From Pomacea canaliculata (lineage: Eukaryota; Mollusca; Gastropoda; Architaenioglossa; Ampullariidae), in NCBI RefSeq assembly GCF_003073045.1, contig NC_037596.1, forward strand, positions 13,823,950-13,887,949: a DNA stretch of 64,000 nt, given 5' to 3'. Under the pieces are notes generated by a model. That model was not told where the DNA came from, searched no databases, and was given only the letters and a program-made list of their open reading frames with translations. The translations under genes and the position numbers were made by a program. Below, piece by piece: positions 1 to 9,968 of the stretch (positions are counted from its first letter, which is position 1; every line of letters starts with the position of its first letter).

Positions 1-194
1 GTCCTCAGCAAATTTAGGCGATTTTTTTCAGTGGGATGGGGAGAGGGATTAAAAAAATGTTTTTGATTGAAATGGTAGTGGCTCGTTCACATCTCGTGAA
101 CAAAGAATTCATAAGAAGAAGTTTTTAAAATGGCTAAGAAAGATTCTCATTAGTAACAACTAAATTTCTGTGCATTTTCAAGTAAAAATCAGTC

Positions 195-440
195 TTCCTG
201 TCCGTTCGTCTGTTTCAACTATTCACTCTGAGCATCTTAACCAGCCACATGTTATGTAAAGCGCAGTTTTCTTTACATCCTATGAAATCGCTTATAAAAA
301 TGTGTAACACTTGGCCCATGAAAAAAAAAACAAAACACTCACACACGCACGCACACACGTGTGCATAATCACAGCACTGAGAAGCCAAATCATTTCAGAG
401 GAACTTTAATTTTTTCGGTAATCTATCAAGTTCAATTCAC
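195..440. repeat. 3'-flank repeat, copy A, beside the arylsulfatase gene
   Basis: This segment matches 4322-4530 in the same orientation over about 210-240 bases, apart from scattered substitutions and a variable CA tract. Shared landmarks are gtccgttcgtctgtttcaac, cacatgttatgtaaagcgca and taacacttggccc. It begins just past the arylsulfatase stop codon (minus strand), so copy A is probably part of that gene's 3' UTR; an ATTAAA lies on the minus strand near 408. It is either the trace of a local duplication of the gene's 3' end or a dispersed repeat. Confidence 0.7.
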
Positions 441-506
441 GTGCCTTTCCGCTGTTGCCTCGTCGCTGCTCGTGCGCAGGCGTGGGACTACCGGAAGTCC
501 TCATGG

Positions 507-769
507 TCAGCACCATCCGGGTGTCCAGGCCCCGCCCCAGTTCGTTGGATTTCCCTCTTTGAGCTCAGGCGGGTGCAGCTGTGGAGGCATGGTGAGTCTG
601 AGCTTGTCTAGCTTGCTCTTCATGTGCTTGTAGACCTTCTTCACGTCTGACCGCGAGCTGATGTCCGTCGTCTCCATGGGGTCAGTGTCCAGGTCGAACA
701 GCATGTACTCTGTGGTGTAGTTCCACTCCGGAGGCTGGGCCACCCCAGGTGGAGGGTTGTACCAGCCAT
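507..769 (-). CDS. Arylsulfatase exon 3 (stop codon)
   Basis: 263 bases from acceptor CTTAAG|AT. Encodes GWYNPPPGVAQPPEWNYT, the LFDLDTDPMET motif shared by arylsulfatase C-termini, a Lys-rich helix, then NWGGAWTPGWC and the stop. Confidence 0.92.
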
Positions 770-2935
770 CTTAAGCAACCATAATGTATACAAACATGTC
801 AGGCTAAAGACACAAATAGCTACAATTAGGAGGAAAGAAGAGGGAAAAGAAAAGGGAAGAACACATAGATTCAGACATCTTCTTTACCTGAATTCTTTCT
901 CTCTCTCTCTCTCACACACAAACACAAACACACAGAAACGCAGAGGGAGTAATCAATACCTGGGTGGCCTGGTTTGTTCCACGTCATCTTGTAATTTTTG
1001 TAACGGAGAGCAGAACGGTGTTTGTCATCGTTGATGTCGTAGACAAACTCCTGCCGTGGGCTGACTCCATTGGTGGAGATGCTTTCCCACAGGTCAAGGC
1101 CATCTATATTCGGAATGTTCCCCTTTGCACCGGCCAGCCGCAAAAGAGTCGGGTACCTGTGTTTGCACCCAGGTTATTGACCATCAGGATGAGGTGGTAA
1201 TTAAATCTCTTCCCCATCTCTATTTCTTCTTGTAAAAATTAGCAACTACCGTCAGGAACGGAAGTCCGAATTTGTTCCTCTAAACCAGTGATGCCCAACC
1301 TTTTTTCGGCCTGCGGGCCATATCCATTTCGGACATGCGTGTCGCGGGCCACTTCGCCGCAAAAATACAAAAAGGAAAAAAAAATAGAGCAGATACCATT
1401 TTTTATTAGAAACAAGTTGTACTTACCATTAATTATGTAGTAATTAGTGGGATATTTGAAGTTGTTTTCCCGAAACCAACTTCTGAATGTCCGGCCTCAT
1501 CGTAGAGACATCAAGTCGGACACTGAATCGAAATGTTCGTCCATCGAAAAAAAGATTGAGAGACGTCCCTATGTAGGGATAAATATTTCTTCCTTTTTTT
1601 CGTTTTTTTTAAGGTCTTTTTTTTATTACTAACATGCCGATTTCCTGCACTGTGGGCAGAAGTTTCGCGGGCCGGATGGCACCGCGTCGCGGGCCGGATA
1701 TGGCCCGCGGGCCGTAGGTTGTGCATCCCTGCTCTAAACGGATTCTGCAGCCTGCTGCTCATATTTTATGATCATTTCAACTTATTTCTGTAAGCAAATC
1801 TTGTAATGTCATCTGGCACCTTTTAACTTATTGTTCACAGCTGACAAACAACTCAACACAAAGGACATCACTGTAGGGAAAAAGTAGGAAGATAATTGGG
1901 AAAAGCTATCAGACATAGGGTCTTAAACGTATAGAAAAAAAAAATACAAATGTGTTTTTGCTGCTCCACTTACCAGTCGACAGCATGGACAAGACCACTG
2001 TAGGATGTGTTGCCCTTCAGAAGAGTCTTGCTGTGTAGGAAACTTGTGACTTTGGTTCCTCCTTCCCACAGAGTCAACTTGGCCCCCCTGAGCGGCCAGT
2101 TGCTGGAGCCAGTGTTCACAGGCCCGCCGTTGTCCGAGGTGAAGACGAGGAGCAGGTTGTCCATGTAGCCCAACTCTTCCAGCACGCGCGTGATGTTACC
2201 GATGCCCTCGTCCATGGCCGCCCCCATCCCACATCGCAACTTCCGGTCTTCAGATGTGGCGACGCCACCGCAGAAATTGTTGACGTAGTGATCAGGCACT
2301 TCAAGTGGGCCATGAACGGCCTGATAGGACAGGTAGATGAAGAGAGGCTGTGATCGCTTGTGGGTCCTGAGAATGTCGATGGTTCTCTGTGTGAACAGGT
2401 GTGTGGAGTAGGTGCCATTGGCGGACCACACCGGTCTGTCGTTGAAGACCAGGTCGTAGCCGTTCCAGTGTCCAGTGTGGGTGAAGTATTCGGCTTTGCC
2501 GTTGTACATGCCATAGAAGGAGTCGAACCCTCGTCGTGTGGGTGTCATGTCCCAGCGACAGAAGCCCAGGTGCCACTTGCCCACCATGTGAGTGGTGTAA
2601 CCGAGCTCCTTCAGACTCTGCGGCAACATCCTCTTGTCTAACGGCACGGAAATGTTTTCGAGTTCTTCAAACACAGAATTTTGGATACCCATGCGAAACG
2701 GGTAGATACCAGTGAGGAAAGCAGCTCTGGAAGGTGTGCAGGACGGTTGTGCATATGCGTTTGTCAGCTCCACACCCTCCGCCTTCAGTTGCTGCAGGTT
2801 CGGGGTGTACATGGAGGAGTCTCTCCACTGAACGTCAGCCCACCCCATGTCGTCAGCAACGATGAACAAGATGTTGGGAGGTGAGGCTGTCAACGACGAT
2901 GTAAATGCCAAGATGACAAGTGCAGGCAGTAGCAT
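507..2935 (-). CDS. Arylsulfatase B/I/J-type sulfatase, complete, three exons
   Basis: Predicted 473-residue secreted or lysosomal sulfatase that hydrolyses sulfate esters, probably on glycosaminoglycans. Coding exons join(507..769, 960..1156, 1974..2935), minus strand. All junctions are GT-AG and keep frame: a Trp codon is split TG/G and an Asp codon G/AT. Residues 1-17 look like a signal peptide. Metal-binding D28-D29 lie in VADDMGW. The formylglycine cysteine C66 lies in the CTPSR signature. GKWHLG is at 119-124 (K120, H122), QAVHG contains H208, and SDNGG contains D268-N269 with K286 downstream. Exon 2 restores the family's DWYPTLLRLAG, and the protein ends in NWGGAWTPGWC, typical of ARSB/I/J relatives. 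It is slightly shorter than vertebrate ARSB (about 530). No lesion is seen, so it is probably active. The substrate cannot be read from the sequence. Confidence 0.93.
960..1156 (-). CDS. Arylsulfatase exon 2
   Basis: 197 bases. Acceptor ...AACACAG|G and donor ...CCCAG|GTATTG. Encodes YPTLLRLAGAKGNIP and the following GLDLWESIS region, the conserved segment after the catalytic core. Phase agrees with both neighbours. Confidence 0.9.
1286..1731. mobile_element. Non-autonomous hAT transposon (MITE) in arylsulfatase intron 1
   Basis: A 446-bp element with imperfect terminal inverted repeats of about 40 bp. The left end starts CAGTGATGCCCAACC and the inverted right end CAGGGATGCACAACC; both run on into the same CGGGCCATATCC stretch. 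It is flanked by a perfect 8-bp target duplication, CTCTAAAC, at 1278-1285 and 1732-1739. Eight-base duplications and CAG-type ends are hallmarks of hAT elements. The interior has no transposase frame, so it would depend on a relative elsewhere. The intact duplication suggests a fairly recent insertion. Confidence 0.92.
1974..2935 (-). CDS. Arylsulfatase exon 1 (start codon, catalytic core)
   Basis: Encodes residues 1-320 and two bases of W321: signal peptide, both sulfatase signatures and all expected metal ligands. The ATG at 2935 is followed directly by a hydrophobic leader. Donor ...GACTG|GTAAGT. There is no in-frame break. Confidence 0.93.
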
Positions 2936-4321
2936 TCTAGTCCCACTAGATGTTCCTTGGAGCGAGAATATGTTTGTACCCTATACAGTAGGACTTACCT
3001 GTGTTATCTGTGGGTGCTCTTTAAGAGAGTAGGGAGTGTTACAGAAGTTGTTAAACGCTAAAACTAAATAAATAGTAACCCCTGCCCTCCACTTAAGTAC
3101 TCCTTTCCATGACCTCATCCAGGAAACTGTGGCAGGGGTCGTCTCATTTGTCTGAGGTCTTACCAAAGCCGGGTCACTGTTTGTAGGTGAAGTGCCACTT
3201 GCTGTCGCATGGTCAATCTCTAGTGTTGAGTTGTTTGTACACCCGAGATCTTTGCTCGGGTTCAGCAGTTTCATTAACAACATTCCGACATTTTTTTAAT
3301 AGAAAAAATCAAATTAAAATCATCTGTTGCTCGTATTAAGACTAACAATTCCCACGTTCAAGTCTCTGCCAGCTCACACCTGTTCATGTTACTCCAACTT
3401 CCCATACTTCCTTTTCTCGTCCTGGTTGTATCCAATCAAGGTACTCAGGTTTGTCAACTGAGTTCTCAACAGAATTGTTTGGCATGTAGATGTGGTTCTA
3501 TTCATGTCATCTCCTGTAAGATGAGGACGATGGAGCCACATGGGTGTATCCATCGAAGACCGATGACTGAACTTCTCGTGTACATTTCGATATGTACTGA
3601 CAATACACATACTATGATAGACAAATTAGATGAGTCATACAGTTCCTTAGAACAATTTCCTCCTTTCGTCCTCCAGCAGTACTTCTAGTGGACTAAATTA
3701 AGGATAAGAAGATATGGCCTGGAAAATTATAGCCTTAAGACCATTAAGTTAAATTCAGTCTCAACCTTGTCGTGTAGGTAGAGGACATTTCAGTTTGAGA
3801 GAATGACTGTCGGAAGGTAGGAAACAGTTATCATTTGCCACTTTGAATTTTTTTAATTTATGAAATAAATAAAGTTTTAAAACTATTAATGTAAACATAG
3901 CATCAGGGCTTCTGCTTACGCATAAAATTACTTACAATACGCATTAAAAATTCGGAGGACCCCTTCAATTTTCGTCAATGGGGTCCCAGGGGACCCTTCA
4001 AATTTGGGCGAAGAACAGATACAAAATTGGGTAAGTGTAGTGTCCGACATCGTAGCCCAATCTATTGTTGTCGTCTGCTACAAGGTGAGAGTTACTTCCC
4101 TTGCACTGAGTTTTTTTCCCTTTACCGGGAAGAGTTCCAAGATGTTGACAGCGTGGTTAGAATCATCGTCTCAGAATCGGAAAGAAATTGAGCACCCCAA
4201 GTACAGTGAGCATAAACTCATCACAGATGCTTGCACACTCTTCATTTCTGACTAAACATTACAGTGCTTTGTGTGTCTGAAAGGCAGTTGAACAAAGTGG
4301 TTGATTTGTTGTTTTTTTTTT

Positions 4322-4530
4322 TGTCCGTTCGTCTGTTTCAACTATTCATTTTGAACATCTTAACTGGCCACATGTTATGTAAAGCGCAGTTCTTTGATAT
4401 CCGATGAAATCACTTATAAAAATATATAACACTTGGCCCGTGAAAACACACACACACAAATCCCAGCACAGATAGGCAAACAAACTTTATTGGAACTTCG
4501 CTTTGTCTTTGTCTATCAAGTGGCAAGTAT
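4322..4530. repeat. 3'-flank repeat, copy B
   Basis: Second copy of the segment at 195-440, in direct orientation, including a CA tract and an AATAAA on the minus strand near 4482. No arylsulfatase exon remains beside it (4545-4800 does not match exon 3). It is therefore either an orphan 3' UTR from a lost tandem copy or one member of a dispersed family. Confidence 0.7.
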
Positions 4531-6029
4531 ATTTTCATAATTCAGTAAAAAAAATGAATCGTTAATAACCAAGTTTAAAGGGTTGTCACCCTATAATAAA
4601 CGACTGGCATTATGTTAAGTCACCATTGATGTGGTCACCACAGGATGACGGACTGCCTGTCCACTCAGTAGGGTAAGAAGTAGTCCGAGTCGTAGTCTCC
4701 CCTCCAACGTCCCCCAATGCCTCGGGTGTTTCTCACAGACACCCCGTCGTGGCGTCTCTCCCCACCCGACATCTCACCTGATTCTTCCTGTGACAGAAGC
4801 TGTTGGTCGAAAGGCTTCTGCTTCTCTGAGATTAACATGTTTGGAGCCTCATTGGTCGCTGCAAGAAATCATCGTCGTTGTCATCGTTGCCATCACCTCC
4901 AACCACCTACCCACTCGTATGAACGTGATCTGCTAACAATTTATCTACAAACATTGAAATCTATCGTCATGCTTAGCTATCTTTTCTTAACTGATATTAA
5001 TTTAAAATTAATATTTATGAGTCGAAATAAAGTATTATCTAGGCTTACACAATGACAGTGATTACTGTCGTGGTTTGACTCGTGAGCAGTGGAACGAAAA
5101 TGTCCTAAAAAATAAAAAAAAGAGACATAGTGTACTTAAAAACTGAAGGATTAGATATATATTTTTTTAAATGCAACGCTTACCATGATTAAACTTTACC
5201 ATGATGACACCAAGGAGCGCAATAACGATGCAGACTCTAGTTTCCATCTTGTGTTTCTTCCACTGACGATTTTAGAAGGATTCAGGTCGCTTGTCACCTC
5301 CACCGTCATTTACTGCGACACGTGTTCCTCTCGTTTTAATTACACTCTTTTGCTTTGTACAATAACGGCATAAAGTAAACAGTAATATACATAGTTTTGT
5401 TGTCCATTTTTTTTCAAATATCTACATTTCTCATTAGTGCGTACATTATTGACGTGCGGACTGTCTTCGCAAAACTCGATTTGAGCTTGCCATCAGATTC
5501 ATTGGCGACAGTTCCGAATGTTGTTATTGGCAAAGGGACCGTATTTGTGAAAGCAGCTGTATGGTACTTCTGTAATACAATGGAGCATTGTTTCTCATAA
5601 TGAAAGGAAAACTCACTGCTGACATGCTCTGTGGATCGAATAGTTTATAATGCTAGGCGCAGAAACGGTATGTCACACATGAAGCAATGTTCTTTTTATT
5701 GCATCCGCTCATCAAACATCAGAATTTATTTACTGATATTAAAGACTGAAGGAACTGTTCCTATCAAACCAACGTCCTGAAGTATTAAAATGTAGTAAAA
5801 ACATTTTATTATTAAGTTTATATTTTTATTTTAAAAAATGACTAAGGGTGTCTCCTAACCTATTCTATTCCTGGTATCCGTTTCTGTTCCTGATGGGTAG
5901 ACCTTAGGAAGCTTGCTGCGCCAATATAATCAATAACTTTGACCAACCAAAGCAGGAAGTGGTTGAGTTTATTTTAAAAAATGAGTACAAAGATTTGATT
6001 GGAAACGTTAAATTTATATTAAATGAATC

Positions 6030-6150
6030 ATTATTAATGAGGTAAAATTTGAGGGACACACAAGTACCGTCTATTACGGGTTAGACAGGACACAGACAAG
6101 TACCTGATAGCACAGACTTGTATTTTTCTCGCTGGTTGCCTGTGCCGTGT
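6030..6150. repeat. Dispersed repeat, copy 1 (partner near 28.6 kb)
   Basis: Shares an AATCATTATTA-AAGGTAAA-like lead, a TTTGAGGG motif, ATTACGGG-TAGACAGGACAC and a TTTTCGTC/TTTCTCGC-TTGCCTG ending with 28535-28660, same orientation. It probably belongs to an uncharacterised interspersed family. No coding potential. Confidence 0.6.
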
Positions 6151-7581
6151 GCTTCGACATCTGGGACGAAATGACAGTCTTGGCATGGTCTACCCATGCT
6201 CATAAAGACAAATTTGTTCTGTACATCATCTGCACAATAAAACAAGCTGTCGACAACAGTTTAAATGCGTATAGCGATCAGGTTTCGCTAGAGGCGAAGA
6301 AAATTAGCAAGGACTAAATGGCGAGAAGCATTCAAGAAAAAAAGAGAAAGAAAGAGGTAATGAACTATGTCTGCAGCCTTTTCACCTGTGTTGCAGTGAG
6401 TCGGAGTACAGTCAATGCCAAACATCCTTGGAGTTTACACACTGTGGCTTTATTAAATACACTGGGATAATTTATAATTTTATAAGTTTTTATAATTTTA
6501 TAAGTTTATAATTTTGTACAATACGCGAAAGATGTCATAAATATTAAAATGGCCATTGGCAGAAGAAAAGTTCCCCACCCCTGGTTTATCCCATCAGTGA
6601 TGTAAAAAATTGTTCTGCGTTTCCTTACAAAAATTACAAACTGACATGGAACAATTCAGATATTAATGGGTGCTTGCGTGCGTGGGAGAACAAGACAGAC
6701 CTGTCTGTCTAGTGCCTTCACCATACAGTGCAGATGAAATGACCACCAAAGGCTAAGAAGTACTGGTACTTAAGTTTACATCTCGATGACAGCAAGGATA
6801 CGTGTTTAAGGTGCATATGACCATATCACTCTGTGTCAAGCGCCCTTATGACCACCTCCGACACAAGCTGCGAATTCTACTGTGCAATGCTTTGTCAGTA
6901 TTCCTAATCAAGCTGGCATTAACTATGGATTGTGGAATACAAACCTTAATTCGTTGTGTTCAGTGCCGTAGGAACCAAGAAAAAGGGGAAAGGGAGGCAG
7001 CTGGTCCTCAAAAAAGATGCCGAGGCGAGAATGTAAACGTTGTTTACTGTCAGGAGTTTGCCCCCACCCCCAGTGTCGAGCATCTTCATACACCACTAGT
7101 ATTTACGTGCTTAGTATATTGCACACCTCAAGAAAAAAGGTTTACATGATCTGTTTTAGTATTATTTAAACATTATTCACAATAATAAAAGTACTATTTA
7201 GGTCTGGCTTTTGCAGAAATTTAACCTCTTCACAAGCACAGGAACTTGTTTGCACTTAATGAAAACTAGGTAGTGTTACTAAACACAGCGATGTGCGCTA
7301 AATAAGGGAAGAAACTGTTGGCTTCTTCAGGGATTTTATTACCATGAATTACTTCCCTTGAGCTGACTATTTTAGAAAATAGGTGAGGCTCACAAGATAG
7401 CTGTCGGGCACTCAATTTGACGTGGAATAGCGCTTTCTCGGGTTACTAAAAATAGATTGTGACGTCACGCAGCAGAGCACCATGGGACTGCTTCCCGGAC
7501 AAACGCTGCACGTTGTTCTGTGTATTCTACGCTACCGCGACTGACGAAAAGCGACATTTTTGCTATTAATCTCTGAAACAA

Positions 7582-8455
7582 TGCTGAAAACTGGAGGAAC
7601 CAAACACTGCTGTTGGGGTTTATGTAAATCGGACTCCAGATATCCAGAGCGGTTACCGGAGGGGACGTTTTTTATTCCATTTCCAAAGCCTGGTAAGACC
7701 AGTGACAACATGACCCATGCAGTGGGAAAGAGAACAGGCCAAGTTCAAGACTGAGAAAGCAAAGCGCTGGCAGTTTTTATGTGGGCAATCTGATTTCCAA
7801 AATGTGGAGAAAATAACCAGGAACACATATATCTGCTCTCTGCATTTTCTTGGTGGAAAATGCCTAACATCTGAGAACGACGAACCAATATTAGCGACGC
7901 TTACAAACGAGGAAACACAAAAGCGACAGAAAGGTAACAGGAAGCTAGGCTCCAGCGCAACGTGGCGACCAACCTGCACATTATCAACGTGAACGTGGGA
8001 GAAAAAAGCTTCGCAAAGAAAACTCATCATTTCCAGAATCCACAGAACAAAGTGACAACACAATTTTTGAAGACGCAGGCGAAGCCGTGGCTGAGAGTGC
8101 ATCTGCTGAATGTAAGTCGGCTAGCCCAAACCACAAAGCTACACAAACATCTTATGATCAGTACATGCTTGGAGCTAAAATCGAAACTATGGTCATGAGA
8201 AACGCTGCTGCAGTGAAAAATGATCGAAGTGAACCTGAAGTTACCAACAGGATGGACCCAAGTTTTGTTTTTAAAGACAGGAAGAATACAAAGTTTTTAT
8301 TTGGACTATTTCCCGAGCAGTTTTACGTTTTGTACACATTTCTTGGTCCAGCAAAATACAACCTTCAATACTGGGACTCCAAGGGAAATACCAGAGAAAC
8401 CAATGGGACAAATGAGAAGAAAACGGGTTCATTTAGGTGTCGTTTGGTTACTGAT
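7582..8455 (+). pseudogene. THAP-domain transposase, truncated and frameshifted
   Basis: From the ATG at 7582 the frame gives CCWGLCKSDSRYPERLPEG and the FFIPFPKPGK typical of a THAP (C2CH) zinc finger. A one-base shift near 7712-7718 is needed to continue into KTEKAKRWQFLCG and then YICSLHF, which supplies the second Cys and the His. Another shift near 7970-8090 leads to DPSFVFKDRKNTKFLFGLF and FLGPAKYNLQYW, the helix-turn-helix segment that precedes the DDE_Tnp_4 domain in THAP-DDE transposases. The DDE catalytic core itself is absent. Two shifts and truncation make this a dead copy. Confidence 0.75.
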
Positions 8456-8464
8456 CCCCCTCCT

Positions 8465-8689
8465 TTTCAGCTCATACCATTTACCGTTGTCTACCCCTGG
8501 ATTAACTTTTATACCCAATGCAATACAACCACGAACTTTTTCAATTGCCTCTCGTCAAGTCACATTCTTACTCTGTCCGTGGCATTCGAGCCATCGTTTC
8601 AGTTCTGTTAGCCGGTATTCAGAGGGATCGCCGACAAGGAAGGCTCGAGGTACATCTTTCTCCGTTAAAACCACCGCCTCCATTTGCAT
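8465..8689 (-). pseudogene. N-terminal remnant of a SAP-like/YqaJ-type transposon partner gene
   Basis: Reading minus from the ATG at 8689 gives a leader and then YRLTELKRWLECHGQSK, a SAP-like LxxLKxWLxxxG motif. An in-frame TGA follows at 8557-8555. Past it the frame resumes with EKVRGCIALG and NPGVDNG, which resembles the start of YqaJ-exonuclease proteins encoded by ISL2EU-type elements. The nuclease domain is missing. Identification rests on motif memory and the paired THAP gene. Confidence 0.5.
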
Positions 8690-8890
8690 TTTTCCAATTT
8701 AAAACTGTATTTTTTACACGCTCACGTTTTTTTTTTTTTTGGAACAATAAACTGCACAGCAACGCACTCGCTGCAAACGCTAGTGTAGTACATGCGGGGA
8801 ATATATTTGTCCGCTTTGCATTCCCAGAAGCCCTTGCGCGGCTAGATCGTGACGTCATCTGTGGAAAGCGCCATTGTACTCTCAAAATTT

Positions 8891-9830
8891 AAAAGACCTC
8901 TAATAGGTTATATTAGAAATCTAGTAAACCTTCTAGTGAATCTAGAGTAATTAAAGTAGGCTAAAGGTTGTTCGATCTTTCAAACAGAGGCTCGTGGATG
9001 ATCTATTGTTAACAGAAGTGTAACATCCAATTAGGGTAAGCAGTAAGAAATCACCGGAAGGTTTAAGCACTCTCCCTTCCAAAATCAATAACTGGGATAT
9101 GGAGTCTTTCACACCACTGTACTGGCAAAGCTTCTTGCAATGGATGTTGACCGTTATTCTTTAAGAATATTCATTTTTTCTCATAGACTATTTTCTTCTT
9201 TATATTGTGCAAATAATTCTGCGTTACAGCTTTTCTTAACAGTTGGGTTCCATAGTAACCATCTTAACCTAGCAACACAATATTACTTGCAAAGTGTTTT
9301 TTTGATATCAATGTGTCTTCATTGTATTTTATTAGGTGTAAATATTTTAGCATGTATTACTGTATGCAACTACTACTTTTTTTGGAGCTAATCAATGTTT
9401 TCTGCCTACACTGTAGGCGTTCACGTTTCACTCTCTCCTCATTGTCTATACTGATGAAGATTTCACAGGTCCTAGTTGGTATCTGAGACAGATATAGTCA
9501 AGCACTAAGCATGCAGGAAAAGATCGGGACACAATTTCCAAGATTCTGAAGATAGCAACATAGCTTTACATTTATGTCATATGGAACTCATTGCTAGGCA
9601 CACACTGTACCTTTTCAAACCGCACAAAGGCAATACAATCATGGCCTTTAAAGTTGAAACCCATGAAGTTTACCCTATTTGTAGTGATCATTTAGATGAC
9701 ACAACACTAATTGATCCCCAATTCAACATTCTAAGGTGCTGCCACAAGTGGTCAATGCTTTGGTACAACACATTTCAGACAAACCCTTAAGCAACTTAAA
9801 AAAGAGATGAAAAAAAACCAACAACATTCA
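8891..9830. other. Intergenic, nothing recognised
   Basis: AT-rich sequence between the dead transposon and the 3' end of RPS19. No motif-bearing open frame or repeat was recognised. Confidence 0.5.
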
Positions 9831-9840
9831 TTTAGCAGGC

Positions 9841-9846
9841 TTTATT
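9841..9846 (-). terminator. RPS19: RPS19 polyadenylation signal
   Basis: AATAAA on the minus strand, 22 bases past the stop codon, giving the very short 3' UTR usual for ribosomal protein mRNAs. Cleavage is expected near 9820-9830. Confidence 0.85.
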
Positions 9847-9868
9847 TGTAGTCACTTAATGTCCAGTT

Positions 9869-9968
9869 TCAAACAGCGACAGGTTTTTTGCTTGTGGCGG
9901 CACGAGACCCGATCTGAGATGCAATACGATCCAGATCACGACGTCCTTGTGGTGTCAGACGTCGTCCT
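9869..9968 (-). CDS. RPS19: RPS19 exon 6 (stop codon)
   Basis: GTTTCAG|AGGACG to the TGA at 9871-9869. Encodes [20 protein letters not shown] and a short KKPVAV tail. Confidence 0.97.

Larger units (their letters stand above)
2936..7404. other. Intergenic region, no recognisable gene
   Basis: Stop-rich in all frames; the short open frames resemble no known protein. It holds repeat copy B (4322-4530), one copy of a dispersed repeat (6030-6150), a 210-base AT-rich stretch near 6450-6550 and short homopolymers. The arylsulfatase promoter should lie just right of 2935, but I see no clear TATA box or initiator. Confidence 0.6.
7405..8890. mobile_element. Internally deleted ISL2EU-like DNA transposon (THAP transposase plus YqaJ-type partner)
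   Basis: The segment carries two oppositely oriented gene starts facing inward: a THAP-transposase start on plus (7582-8455) and a SAP-like/YqaJ-partner start on minus (8689-8465). That matches the two-gene layout known for ISL2EU-type elements, with the middle deleted near 8455-8465. Possible degenerate inverted ends: a GCGCTTTC motif and a TGACGTCA motif occur in that order at 7430-7468 and, inverted, at 8870-8850, but their spacing differs. Exact termini and target duplication are not resolved. Confidence 0.6.

Noticed and set aside
2116..2576. Alternative minus-strand frames inside the arylsulfatase exon
   Set aside because: Shadows of the catalytic exon in other frames.
7690..7716. Micro-intron (GTAAGA...ATGCAG) to explain the THAP frame break
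   Set aside because: It would be about 30 bases, too short for normal splicing, and would remove residues that fit the family when read through. A one-base frameshift in a dead copy is simpler.
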